DNA of 64,000 bases from Lobosporangium transversale (taxonomy: Eukaryota > Mortierellomycota > Mortierellomycetes > Mortierellales > Mortierellaceae): contig NW_019029014.1 in assembly GCF_002105155.1 (NCBI RefSeq), forward strand, positions 248,001-312,000, given 5' to 3'. Made by a program: the position numbers and the translations under genes. The notes under the pieces are model-generated. The model did not search any database. It had not been told where the DNA came from and saw nothing but the letters and a program-made list of their open reading frames with translations. Numbering within the stretch: position 1 is the stretch's first letter; the number at the start of each line of letters is the position of its first letter. Shown here piece after piece: positions 22,478 through 32,520 of this stretch.

Positions 22478-23289
22478 ATAATTAAAAAAATACTGATGAA
22501 TGCAATTGTTATACCAAAATAAATCGATACCTGAGCTCAATCTGGGCTTGTGAAAGATCCTTGTTCAAGTTAGTTACTCTCTCCCACCCCAAAGCATCCA
22601 GTTGCTTAATGACATGCGTCCAATACGAAAGGGATCTCTGTTGTTCCGCATTTGTTTTTTTACTGCTTAAAATCGCTTCCTGTTATGTTGATTATGTAAA
22701 CAACATATCGATTTGAGGACAAATTGTTTTCAGATCAAAGCACTTCGTGTACAGCAAGAGTTGAATGCCATCTCCACTGTACCAGTGTATCGACCAGCTC
22801 TGCTAAAAACTCTTCCATATTAGAAGCCTCGTCCATTTTCTATATGAGTAATGATTTAACAAATAGAACGATTAGAGAGTAGTCAAAAAAAAAAAAAAAA
22901 TAAAAAAAAAAAATAAAAAAAAAACCTATACCTTCTGCAACTGTGCTTCGTGCCCTTCAAGGATCTTTTGCAGCTCATCTGTACCAAAGATGACCCCCAC
23001 GTTGGCAGTAAAAAGCCTGAGCTGTCCAGTAGTCGATTTAGATTTAATATTATTATCTGTCTCTGTTCTTCTGTTAGCAGTATAGGGTAGTTCTATCCAG
23101 ATCTCAAGTTCCCTATCCTACTCATCCCTCAACGGGAAATAATCAGTCCCTTCTTTTCTTTCACTATTACTTTTTCAACAAACATCGATAAATTCCCGAC
23201 AACGGGCAGGAACACACCATAACAGAAAGAAACCCATGATACATGACAGGATCAGTGCTCCACTCGAGTAATAATGGGAATGACTGCAT
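21172..23289 (-). CDS. FANCL: FANCL-type E3 ubiquitin ligase (Fanconi anaemia pathway)
   Basis: In known systems FANCL monoubiquitinates FANCD2/FANCI in interstrand crosslink repair. Nine exons: 23289-23218, 23117-22932, 22839-22783, 22679-22531, 22436-22247, 22142-22028, 21892-21763, 21653-21449, 21342-21172; all junctions keep phase, giving about 424 residues (human 375). An N-terminal ELF-like segment (FPLLLEWSTDPVMYHGFLSV) comes first. The central double-RWD region follows (ALGWERV; SGRKHLLTVDFPPGYP; FWDVMQDIDDKTWVVDPEKP). The C-terminal RING starts near residue 335 (CGIC, C-x4-C, QPFH, CLYD|WLR, CPYC). The intron before exon 8 must end at AACAG|GGATAAG, restoring SLWDKMK; the poly-T upstream is intronic. 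The exon 3 donor could also lie further downstream. It shares a short divergent promoter with the Tma17-like gene. Confidence 0.88.
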
Positions 23290-23489
23290 TTCTGAATGTC
23301 TATAAATTGTAAGCGAATGATCAAAAAGAAAGTCCTAACATGCAACAAACTTTTGCTTTTACCCCGAAACAGCCATCGATACTCAACGAGTTTTTTGCTT
23401 GTCACGTTCAAAGGTTCATTCTTTTTAACATTTCTTCTTACATTGCATCTACTCTATAATCTCACTGATACAAAAGCTAATTAAACTAC
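23290..23489. promoter_or_regulatory. Compact bidirectional promoter region between FANCL and the Tma17-like gene
   Basis: Only 200 bp separate the two start codons. No TATA box or known factor site was confidently recognised. Shared regulation of a DNA-repair ligase and a proteasome-assembly chaperone is an inference from spacing. Confidence 0.5.
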
Positions 23490-23984
23490 ATGGATTCAGT
23501 CATTGCACCACCTGCCTCCTTTGGCCTTATCTCTGGTACAGCCTTTGCCTCAGCCTCCCCTACAAGGCTTGCAGAGATTCTTGAATCTCTTGAATTAGCT
23601 TCGCTTGAGCAAGAACATTGGCGCCTTCAACGCGCTATCCAACAACTAAAGCAATCTAATAAGGAAATTGCAGACTTCATTGAGCAGGAACAGCAACAGC
23701 AACAACAGCAAAAATCAGACGTAAATAATAACGGTGACAGCAGTAGTGACGATGCCAATCAGATTGACGCCTTGGGTCCCGATCCCGAGTTCTTGCTGGC
23801 GATTGAGGAAAACAAGGCGATAATTGCGAAATACGAACGGATATGTGAGCAATTGATGGAAGCCATTGTGAGAAGACGTGCTACAGAAAACATTTCGGAT
23901 TCAGATGTTCAGGAGGAGGTATCGGCTATGGCAACTGATAACGAAGGGAATAATGACGCTGCTGAAGGTGGTATTTTCTTATAA
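23490..23984 (+). CDS. TMA17: Tma17/Adc17-like proteasome assembly chaperone
   Basis: In yeast, Tma17/Adc17 is a stress-induced chaperone that helps pair the Rpt3 and Rpt6 subunits of the proteasome base. This 164-residue single-exon protein has the same pattern: an N-terminal helix (LELASLEQEHWRLQRAIQQL followed by KQSNKEIADFI), a polar Q/N/S-rich loop, a second helix (FLLAIEENKAIIAKYERICE), and an acidic tail ending in a short hydrophobic GGIFL, like the hydrophobic C-terminus of the yeast protein. The Gln tract after the first helix is probably variable. The identification rests on remembered family alignment, so it is good but not certain. Confidence 0.72.
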   Translation: MDSVIAPPASFGLISGTAFASASPTRLAEILESLELASLEQEHWRLQRAIQQLKQSNKEIADFIEQEQQQQQQQKSDVNNNGDSSSDDANQIDALGPDPEFLLAIEENKAIIAKYERICEQLMEAIVRRRATENISDSDVQEEVSAMATDNEGNNDAAEGGIFL

Positions 23985-24396
23985 CCGCCTATTATTTGGT
24001 ACAACAATAAATTTCATGTATGCTCCTAAATAAACTCTGGGACCCAAAGTTCCAAACTACGACTATTAAGGGAAAGGTGACGGTAGTTCAAAAAATATAA
24101 AGTATTCTGACATTCCATTGCTCTTGCACGATTGGAGCCAAAGGAGCAACTAGAAACATTGTGTAAATGATCATTTCGGAGGCTAAAAAACGGAAATATC
24201 TGTATAAATCCGATCTGCTGTGTCGCTAGGAAAAAAGAATGCCTGCCGCAGTTAATATATGTAGTGTTCACATTATCTGATCATAAAAAGAAGAATATCC
24301 TATCCTCTTTTTTTTTTCTGTGTGTGTCAAACACCTATTCCAAATACACCTAATACCGTTGTAAATTTATGATATTACCGATCCCATAAACATACA
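23985..24396. other. Intergenic, ABCC promoter side
   Basis: About 410 bp between two genes on the same strand. A T tract (about 24307-24317) and TGTGTG lie 80 bp before the transporter ATG. No gene or repeat family is recognised. Confidence 0.6.
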
Positions 24397-27300
24397 ATGG
24401 GAGACAACAAACGCTCTCCTGCTGCTATCGAGCAGGCTAATATCTTCTCTTATATCACCTTCCATTGGATACAGCCAATGCTGCTCTATGGCAGAGTACG
24501 TCTAAATGTGTTGCAATCACATGTTTATTTTTTCCATTCCATTAATTTAGTCGTTCACTCAAATATATAGAAAAATACCCTAGTAGCTGATGACATGCAA
24601 GACTTGTCTAAAAAGGACAAGATCCAGCGTATCTCCGACTTGGTTCTGCAGGAATGGACTCGTGAAGTTCAAGAAAAGAAGCAAGCCAGCCTCAAGAAAA
24701 ATAATAACAAGATGAAACGACCGAACCTACTGAAAGTCCTATGGAGGTGCTTTGGCCTATATGCGTGTGTCCCATTCGTCTCAGCTCTGGTGGAGTCTGT
24801 GTGCAAGGTTGTCGAGACTGTACTTCTTGGGTGGGTAAACAAACTGTATAGATGAATTTCATTTTGCTTGATCATCCCTCCAATCAATATTGACATTAAC
24901 ATGCTTTCTTTGCTTACTTCGCTACTGAGTACAGATACGTGATTCGGTTCTTTAATACTCCTGACATGACCGTGGGAGAGGGCATGAGTTATGCCATTGG
25001 CCTTTTCTTGGTCACACTCTTCCGTGGCACGGTCCATCATCACAATTTCTTTCACATCCTCCGCATCGGCACTTGGACACGTCAAGGTTTGATTGCGCTC
25101 ATGTATCGCAAGTGTCTGACACTCTCCACCTCCAGTGCCATCTCCACTGGCACTGTTGTTAATCTGATATCAAATGGTAATCCAATATATTTTCTGCTTT
25201 AAAAATACCTTTTCCTCTTATAGACAGAGATTTAGTAATAATAGCTCATAAACTCATTGCTTTTTTTTTTTTTTTTTTTTTTTTTTCGATGTACAATAGA
25301 TCTCCAACCATTCGAGAACTGTGCGCCGTTCTTTATGTATTCTGTCCTTGGCCCTCTTGAGATGATTGCTGTCATGTACCTTCTCTGGAGGGAACTTGGC
25401 GTTGCCTGTCTGGCTGGTCTCCTTGCTTTCGCAATTTTAATGCCCATTCAAGTCTTATTCGGGCGTCGTTTCGGCAAAATTCGCTCCAAGACAGTTCATG
25501 CACGTGATGATCGTATCCGAACCCTTTCAGACGTCTTCTCTGGGATCGCACTGGTCAAGCTTTGTGCATGGGAAGTCCCGTTCCAGGAAAGGATTATGGC
25601 ACTCCGGTCAATTGAGCTCAAATACATCTGGAAATCTAATGTCATGCAAGCTGCCAACTTGTCCATCTATTTCTTTTTCCAGCCTTTGATTGCACTGTGC
25701 GCATTCGTGGCCTATTGGCTACAAGGCAAGACCCTGACCGCAGACAAAGTCTTTGTCTCCTTGACGCTGTTCAATATCGTGAGGCAGACCATGACCTCCT
25801 TTTTCCCCAAGGCACTCGCATCCATGGCTGAAGTCAGAGTCTCAGCCAAGCGTATCACAGATTTCTTACTGTTGCCTGAGCTGAGAAGTATAGAAAATGA
25901 GATTGAATCAACAACATTTGCACCAAAAGAAGAAAAGCAAGGACAGTGGCCTCAAACTCCGGAGATTTTAGTCGAAATGAAAAATGCTAGCTTCTCTTGG
26001 GCAATTGAGACTGAGGATAGAAACATGATTTTAGAGTTGTCCGCGAAGGAGAAGCAATCCAAAGAAGCAGGAGCGGAAAATAAGATCATGAACATTGAGA
26101 CAAAAGACCTTATTGATCCCACGCTTGACGGCATTAACCACGACAGGAGCGATGGCGCCAATGCTCTAGGCTCATTCAAAAAGGCTATCCTCAACGACAT
26201 CACCATGACACTCCGACATGACGAGCTACTTGCGATTGTTGGACCTGTTGGATGTGGCAAATCTAGTTTCTGTATGGCGATTCTTCGAGAAATGACTCTT
26301 ACTTCTGGTTCTATGAGCCCGGCTCAACTGTGTGGCTCCGATAACCAACAACGGCCAATTACCATGTCCTACTCTGCACAGTCGCCATGGATTTTTGCAG
26401 GTTCGATTAGGAGCAACATCTTATTCGGATCAAAGTTTGATCAGGAGCGGTACAGCAAGGTCATCAAGGCATGCGAATTGACCCGTGATCTATCGCTGTT
26501 TCCTCAAGGTGATGCCACCATCATTGGAGAAAAGGGCGTTACTCTCAGTGGTGGCCAGCGTGCCCGCGTCTCTCTTGCTAGGGCCGCATACAGGGATTCG
26601 GATCTATATGTCCTTGATGATCCTCTGTCTGCTGTGGACTCTAAGGTGGGCCGAGCGCTATTTGACAACTGTATCAATGGGTTTTTGAAGGGCAAGGCGC
26701 GTGTGTTGGTAACTCATCAATTACAATACATCAAAGACTGCGAGACAGTCATGGTGCTAGAGCGTGGACAAATCACGCATATGGGTCCTGTGGATGAGAT
26801 TATGGGAGAGGAAGTTAAAATCAAGCAGCAGGTCGATGGGACTTCTGCTAAGAGTATCCAATTGCGCACTCGCTTTATAAATGTCCTTCGTGAATTTGCG
26901 AACAAAACTTCAGTGGCCCCAGAGGAAGATGAGATGTCAACTAATGATGCAAAGTTGATTCAGGATAAAACACCAGGCAATGTGAATATTATCAGCAACG
27001 AAATTGAAACAGAAGGCGAGGCAAAGAATCATGGTGACAATGATGATGGCGCCAGTATAATGGAGAAAAACTTGACGGTCGAAGAAGTGGCTACTGGTGA
27101 GACCTCCCCCAAGGCGTATCTCGAGTTTTTCAGGATCGGCTCCACTTGGTCTAAGCTCATGCTCACTGTGATATGTCTTACCTCTGCCCAGGCCATTATG
27201 GTTGGGAGCGAATTCTTCTTGACAGTGTGGTCTAGTGCAACAGCGGCGGAGCAGGCTAGGTCATACTACCCTACAGCTTTTGGGCTATACTGCTTAGGCA

Positions 27301-29078
27301 CCGTCATTATGACTCTTATTCGATCTCATTTGTTTTTTGATTGCGTGGTCTCAAGTGCCCGAAATATGTTTCGAGCCATGCTGGATGCACTCCTGCGGAC
27401 TGGCATTGATTTCTTTCATGCGAACCCACATGGCCGGGTTTTGAATCGATTCTCAAAGGACATGGCGCTATGCGACGAGCTGCTACCTGTTGTGTTTTTC
27501 GAAGCAATTCAGACTGGATTTATGCTTCTAGGCTCGGTGGTCACGGTCTGTATTGTCAATCCATGGGTTATCCTCGCCATTCCTTTTATCTTGGCAGGGT
27601 TTGCAGGCTTGCGATGGTTATACATGAAATCCAGCCGACAAGTCAAACGCATCGACAGTCAATCACGCTCACCTATCTACTCTCATCTTTCGGAAACATT
27701 ACATGGATTAAGTACCATTCGTATATTTGGTGTCAGCGGAGACTTTATGAAAGAGCATATAAAGACCCAGGAAGACAATGGGCGCGCCTTTTTTACCTAC
27801 TTAGCTATGGCACGCTGGCTTGTATGTTTTTTTTTTACTTTTTATTTTTATTTTTTTCCGGATGTGGATGTGCGCATATGTTACTTAAGGCACTAACAAA
27901 TAGCTCTCCTTGTTCTGTTTAACTTCTGATGTTTTTTCCAGGGGTACCGCCTCGATGCAGTTTCGGCTCTCTTCTTGGGTGTCACTGCTATTGCTTGTGT
28001 GGCCGTGCGTGACACTCAAGAGGCCTCCAGAGCCGGTCTGGCCATGTCCTCTGTCATTAGTTTGTCAGGCGAGTTACAGTGGGCTATCCGTATGAGCGTC
28101 GAGGTTGCAATCCTGATGGTTTCAGTCGAGCGCATGATGGAATATGCGCACCTTCAGCCTGAAGCAACCAAACGTCATGAATTTAATCTCGACCATACTC
28201 CAATAGTACCTAACAGCTGGCCAAGCGAAGCTCAAGTCACGTTCGAGGACGTATCCCTCACTTACCCCCGCGGAGACAAGCCTGTGCTTAAGCACATCTC
28301 GTTGGATTTCCGTCCAGGTGAACGCGTCGGTATTGTGGGCCGCACTGGCGCAGGCAAATCAAGTTTGGTCAGCGCTCTCTTTCGCCTTGTTGAAACTACA
28401 ACTGGCGACCCGCCTCGTCGCGGAGGGATTTCAATCGATGGAATTGATATTAGCAAGATTGGTGTACACGATTTACGCGAAAAGATGGCTATTATCCCTC
28501 AAGAGCCGTTCTTGTTCCGAGGGACGCTACGGTTCAATCTCGATCCCCTTTCTCAATATCAGGACGCCGATATCTGGGCTGCATTGGAGGCTGCAGAGCT
28601 GAAGCAGATGGCCCAATGCCTCGAAGGTGGACTGAATGCTGTTGTTGATGATAATGGCAAGAATTTTAGTGTAGGGGAACGTCAGTTATTATCCTTGGCG
28701 CGAGCGATATTGCGACGGAGTAAGATCATTGTAATGGATGAAGCAACCGCCAATGTGGATTTACAGTCGGACCGCATGATCCAGAAAGCTATTTCGTCTC
28801 AGTTCAAGGGTGCAACCATCTTTACGATTGCACATCGATTAAATACGGTCATTGGAGATTATGATCGGATCCTGGTATTGGACCAAGGGGAAGTGGTAGA
28901 ATTTGGGGAGCCTTGGGAACTTTTGAAGGACGATGCCCACAATGGTATGACATCCAATAACAAGGGCAGAGGTTGGCTCAAGGGGATGGTTGAGGGAACT
29001 GGGCCAGAAAATGAAGCTAAGCTGAAACAAGCTGCAAAGGAGCATTGGGAGAAGCATAACAATTCTATTCATCATTAA
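24397..29078 (+). CDS. ABCC-family (MRP/Yor1-type) ABC transporter
   Basis: Full-length ATP-driven exporter of the multidrug-resistance-protein class. Five exons (24397-24495, 24571-24830, 24935-25176, 25300-27821, 27942-29078) give about 1419 residues laid out TMD1-NBD1-TMD2-NBD2 with no TMD0, like Yor1 or ABCC4. It begins with the typical NIFSYITFHWIQPML segment. NBD1: Walker A GPVGCGKSSF (about residue 514), LSGGQRARVSLARA, Walker B YVLDDP, with Asp where NBD2 has the catalytic Glu. NBD2: GRTGAGKSSL (about 1173), signature FSVGERQLLSLARA, Walker B IIVMDEATAN. This NBD asymmetry is usual for ABCC proteins. The exon 2 donor is GTGGGT, chosen because it restores LLGYVIRFF. The 100-residue acidic linker between NBD1 and TMD2 is low in conservation. 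Membrane and substrate are not determined. Confidence 0.9.
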
Positions 29079-29540
29079 AAAGAGATAATAATGCAAAAAT
29101 AAAAATAAAAACAACATACGCAGTGCTGTCCTTGACGGGAGGTTGTTCTACTAATGATTGGGGCCTACAGGATATGGTATTTACTAACGTAAGGGATTAT
29201 GTTTGCATTTGCATGACACGTGGGAAGTATAGCTGTAATAACCTGTTATAACCATAACCACTGATTCCTTTTTTTTTTTTTTTTTTTTCATTTGTTGTAA
29301 AATTAGGGTCGACAATTCAATACACGAGCCAGGTCGGGATTTGATTGAATCAACCTTAACCTTAAACCGTAGAGGCATAAACAAATTCAACGAAACGATC
29401 CTTCAAAGTAGACAGTATTTTCTTATAACACTTAGTATTATTCGACTCGTTTACTTGTGAGTTCATCGTGGGTAGCATGACGCCCGCCACTGTTAGCTCG
29501 ATGGGCGCTTCTTTATATTCCTCTCTCATTCCCCTTTTCC

Positions 29541-29548
<8 letters not shown>
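29079..29548. other. Intergenic spacer before retrotransposon tails
   Basis: Contains an A/T-rich 3' flank of the ABC transporter and a T tract at about 29270-29289. That tract could be an old retroelement tail or a simple homopolymer. No gene is recognised. Confidence 0.55.
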
Positions 29549-29571
<23 letters not shown>

Positions 29572-29930
29572 TTGAAAACATGGACTCACAAGGTCATGTA
29601 GGATTTATTCAGATGTTGGCTCTATAAATGAGGTTGTTGAGATGTTTTTCAGATATTAGAAGTCAAGGAGATCAAAGTTGTTTTTATTATTGTCAAACGA
29701 GAGTCTTTTATCAAGGACTCTCTATGACCGTCACATGATATTCTGACCTTATGAATAAAAATGGAAGTGCACCTGAGGTGCACTCCCAAGCCTCGGTACG
29801 TAACAGTTGTCCCATTACTAGAGTCGCAAATAAAGCGGTGTTTAATAATTGGCCGAAGTCGCATCGTTATACTACCAGAGTACAACATCCTGTTCATAAA
29901 TCACGTCAGCATTGAGTAGACTTCCTTGAT

Positions 29931-29933
<3 letters not shown>
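29549..29933 (-). mobile_element. 5'-truncated LINE tail copy
   Basis: Begins (in its own sense) where the adjacent full-length element's 3' UTR region begins and ends in a poly(A), seen as a T tract at about 29549-29573. It matches the full element's tail (29964-30149) in several blocks: CATGTAGGATTTATT near 29596, GTCGCAAATAAAGCGG near 29823, and GTCAGCATTGAGTAGACTTC near 29906. Relative to the full copy it carries about 165 extra bases (about 29639-29803), including the perfect palindrome at 29766-29784. Confidence 0.65.
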
Positions 29934-29964
<31 letters not shown>

Positions 29965-30310
29965 ATAACAAGGACCACGAGGTCATGTAGGATTTATTTA
30001 GATGTTAGCTCTATAAATGGGTTGCCCCATTACTGGGGTCGCAAATAAAGCGGTATCCAATAATCGACCGAAGCCGCATCGTCATACTGCCACAGTACTA
30101 CATCCTGTTCATAAACCACGTCAGCATTGAGTAGACTTCCTTGGTCCCAGAGGACCTGTGGCACGGTTCTACTCCCTACTTGGCCTGTTGTGCGCGAAGG
30201 TCATCCTTTAGCCGCTGTCCTCAATCATCAAAAATTTACAGCTTTCCAGGCGCTCCATAATCGCCAATTCCACCTGCTGCCGGTAGCTTGCCGCCACTCG
30301 CCGGTCTGCC

Positions 30311-31795
30311 TCAGTCCTGATCGCCTTCACATCTGCTGTTCGTCGTTGTCCCTGGTGAGAGCCTACGTCTGTGCCTCCCAACACAGTTGCGTCCCCTGGC
30401 GCGTTTGCTCACAGAGGTGATACCATTGTCTCTTTCCCAGTTGACGGTGACTTTGCAGCGTCTGTTCCAGATTTCAGTCCTGCCGAGTTCCTCGATTGAC
30501 TTGACAAAGCGGCAAACAATGTACCTTGAGATCGATGCTGTGGTTCTGAAGATCGTCTTCCATTTTTGTATCAGTTCCTTCGGCACCAAACCGTGGTACA
30601 AGTCTTGGACAGTCCAGTGGGCATCCTCACCCTCGTTCCTCCGTCCCATATCCACGTCTTCCTCACCAAACAGAGTGCTTGCATGTCGAATCTCTCTGAC
30701 GCCCTTGAACATCGCTTCCAAAGAGCCCCAAATCACGTTGTCGGCTACAGGTGTAAACGAGGGGCCTCCTTTATTCAGGTTTGGCTCCTGTGTTTTCCCT
30801 TGTTTGTCTTCCCAGAGCTTCTTCTCCTTCACTAATGCTCTTTTGCCATCCTTCGTGATGAGTTCTATGGCCTGCTTCCAACCTTTCAATTGCTCGTCCA
30901 GTGTCATGGGACATCGCCAGAGGTGTTCTATGTCCTCCTGCTCCTGTTCACACATCCTGCGGATGTCAGTCTCATACAGGTCCGGTCGCCACTGCCTCAT
31001 ATAAGTGAGTGTAGGAAGCATACCATGGACCTTTTTTATTCTGTGCGCTCTCTTGTGACAATCTGCTGGGCTGGTGAAGAGGCCTCTAGGCGTGTTGCCA
31101 TCGTGAAGAATATGCAGGCTTGCTTTCCATTCTACTTCTCGCCAGTCTGCAATATAATTCCTGACTCTGTTCTGAGACGCCCACAAGTAATGTGTTCTCA
31201 CTGCTGATTGGAGCTTTAGCAGGTGTCTAAGATCATCCTCCACCACCTCGTTCTCGAAAATAGCGTGACAGCGCAGATCGTTGTGTTCCAGTCCTTTGAT
31301 TGTCCACATTTCGCTAAAATGGGCATCTTTGGCGGCTTGGTCTGCCCTTATATTGCCTCTATTCCCAGCATGGCCCTTGATCCATTTCACAGTTACCTTC
31401 CCGCCCTGCTTAAAGAGCGCTCTCGAAATGGCTGCCCACCACACTGCGTACTTGGATCGCAATCGCTGCCGTTCAGTGCTTGCTTCTCGCTTTTGAGCAA
31501 GGTCCTTGAACTGAACCACTACCGCCATGTTGTCTATGTAGACAGTCGTTGGAACGTTACGGGGACTGACTAGGATGGCTGCGTACAGTCCTACTAGCTC
31601 TGCCTTGGTGGATGAAGCATACCCATCGACTCTACCTGAAACTACATTTGAGAAGCTTTCTGGGCCTATCTGAGCCACCACTCCGAAAGCCATCCGCGCC
31701 GCCCTTCTTCCTGCCTCTTCAAGGGACCCATCGAAGTAAAGCGTTAGCTGACTCATCGTTGATAGTTTCTCTCTTTGACGCAGTATATTGTCCAT
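30311..31795 (-). CDS. LINE ORF4: RNase H with C-terminal Zn-knuckle-like region
   Basis: A 494-residue protein whose N-terminal third is a type I RNase H: Asp22 in LYFDGS, Glu66 in STKAELVGL, Asp88 in VYIDNM, then WIKGHAGNRGN and RADQAAKDA supplying the last His/Asp. After it comes a region with CHKRAHRIKKVHGMLPTL and CEQEQEDIEHLWRCP, the C-x-H-W-C pattern that usually follows RNase H in LINEs and other RT proteins. In most related LINEs this domain is fused behind the RT; here it is a separate frame, -1 relative to the charged ORF before it, with an AUG 24 nt after that ORF's stop. It would degrade the RNA strand of the RNA-DNA hybrid. Confidence 0.8.
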   Translation of the reverse strand: MDNILRQREKLSTMSQLTLYFDGSLEEAGRRAARMAFGVVAQIGPESFSNVVSGRVDGYASSTKAELVGLYAAILVSPRNVPTTVYIDNMAVVVQFKDLAQKREASTERQRLRSKYAVWWAAISRALFKQGGKVTVKWIKGHAGNRGNIRADQAAKDAHFSEMWTIKGLEHNDLRCHAIFENEVVEDDLRHLLKLQSAVRTHYLWASQNRVRNYIADWREVEWKASLHILHDGNTPRGLFTSPADCHKRAHRIKKVHGMLPTLTYMRQWRPDLYETDIRRMCEQEQEDIEHLWRCPMTLDEQLKGWKQAIELITKDGKRALVKEKKLWEDKQGKTQEPNLNKGGPSFTPVADNVIWGSLEAMFKGVREIRHASTLFGEEDVDMGRRNEGEDAHWTVQDLYHGLVPKELIQKWKTIFRTTASISRYIVCRFVKSIEELGRTEIWNRRCKVTVNWERDNGITSVSKRARGRNCVGRHRRRLSPGTTTNSRCEGDQD

Positions 31796-31818
31796 GTCAA
31801 CCTGTGGGATCTCTACAC

Positions 31819-32520
31819 CTAGGCACTCAGAGGAGCCAAACCACCGATGATGACCCTCTGGGATTTTATTATTCCTTGTTCTTGAGGAGTCCTGAGCCTC
31901 CTATTGAGAGCTTGTTCATCGAGTTCATGGCATCCACGTATCTTGTTTCGCTCTTGTGCTCTACGTCTTGCTCGGTTGAAAGCCGCTCGTCGTCGCTGTT
32001 CTCTTCTTCCTTGTTCATCGAGCCTTTGAAACCTAGCCTGTAACCGTAGGCGTTCTTGACGGCGAGCTCTTTCGATAGCCTTCGAGTGTGCGGCTTCTTG
32101 CTTGGCTTGCACCCACTGTTCACGTCGCCACACTCTCCTTCTCTCCGCCTCTTCTTTTTTCCTCTCTTGCTCTATTTTTCTTAGCAACCATTGCTCCCTC
32201 TTCCCTCTTTCCAAACGGTCGCGAAATTGTAACATTTTCCTTCCTTGAGGATCTTTCCACAGCCTATGCCTCTCGTTAGCTTCGCGCTCTTTTTCTCTCA
32301 AACGCTCTCTTTTTTCAAAATTTTCTCGCAAGTATTCTTTTTGGAGTTCGCGATCAGACTCAGTGTATCCTTCATACTCCTGCATACCCTCTTGTATGTA
32401 ACACTGTGCTCTTCTTTCTCTTTCCTCCCGCTGTTCTACACTTAGGGGATCAAGTGGCTCTCTGGGGTCTTCCACGTCACTGAGGTAACTTATATATCCA
32501 ACTTCATCATCCTCATCACC
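31819..32520 (-). CDS. LINE ORF3: Arg/Glu-rich coiled-coil frame without an early AUG
   Basis: An open frame between the RT and RNase H ORFs of the element. It overlaps the last 31 bases of ORF2 in the -1 frame and has no AUG until residue M at 32385 (MQEYEGYTESDREL), which would give 188 residues; a GTG sits at 32475. The translated sequence is almost entirely charged heptad-like helix (REREKEREANERHRLW, RRREQRRRAAFNRARRRAQE), with about half Arg/Glu/Gln/Lys. It resembles no domain I recognise. It may be a nucleic-acid-binding or oligomerisation module, made separately or as a frameshift extension of ORF2. Absence of stops over 700 nt argues against chance. Confidence 0.55.
   Translation of the reverse strand, partial: GDEDDEVGYISYLSDVEDPREPLDPLSVEQREERERRAQCYIQEGMQEYEGYTESDRELQKEYLRENFEKRERLREKEREANERHRLWKDPQGRKMLQFRDRLERGKREQWLLRKIEQERKKEEAERRRVWRREQWVQAKQEAAHSKAIERARRQERLRLQARFQRLDEQGRREQRRRAAFNRARRRAQERNKIRGCHELDEQALNRRLRTPQEQGIIKSQRVIIGGLAPLSA

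Noticed and set aside
29264-29289. T tract as a third LINE tail
   Set aside because: The flanking sequence does not match the LINE 3' UTR blocks; more likely a homopolymer.
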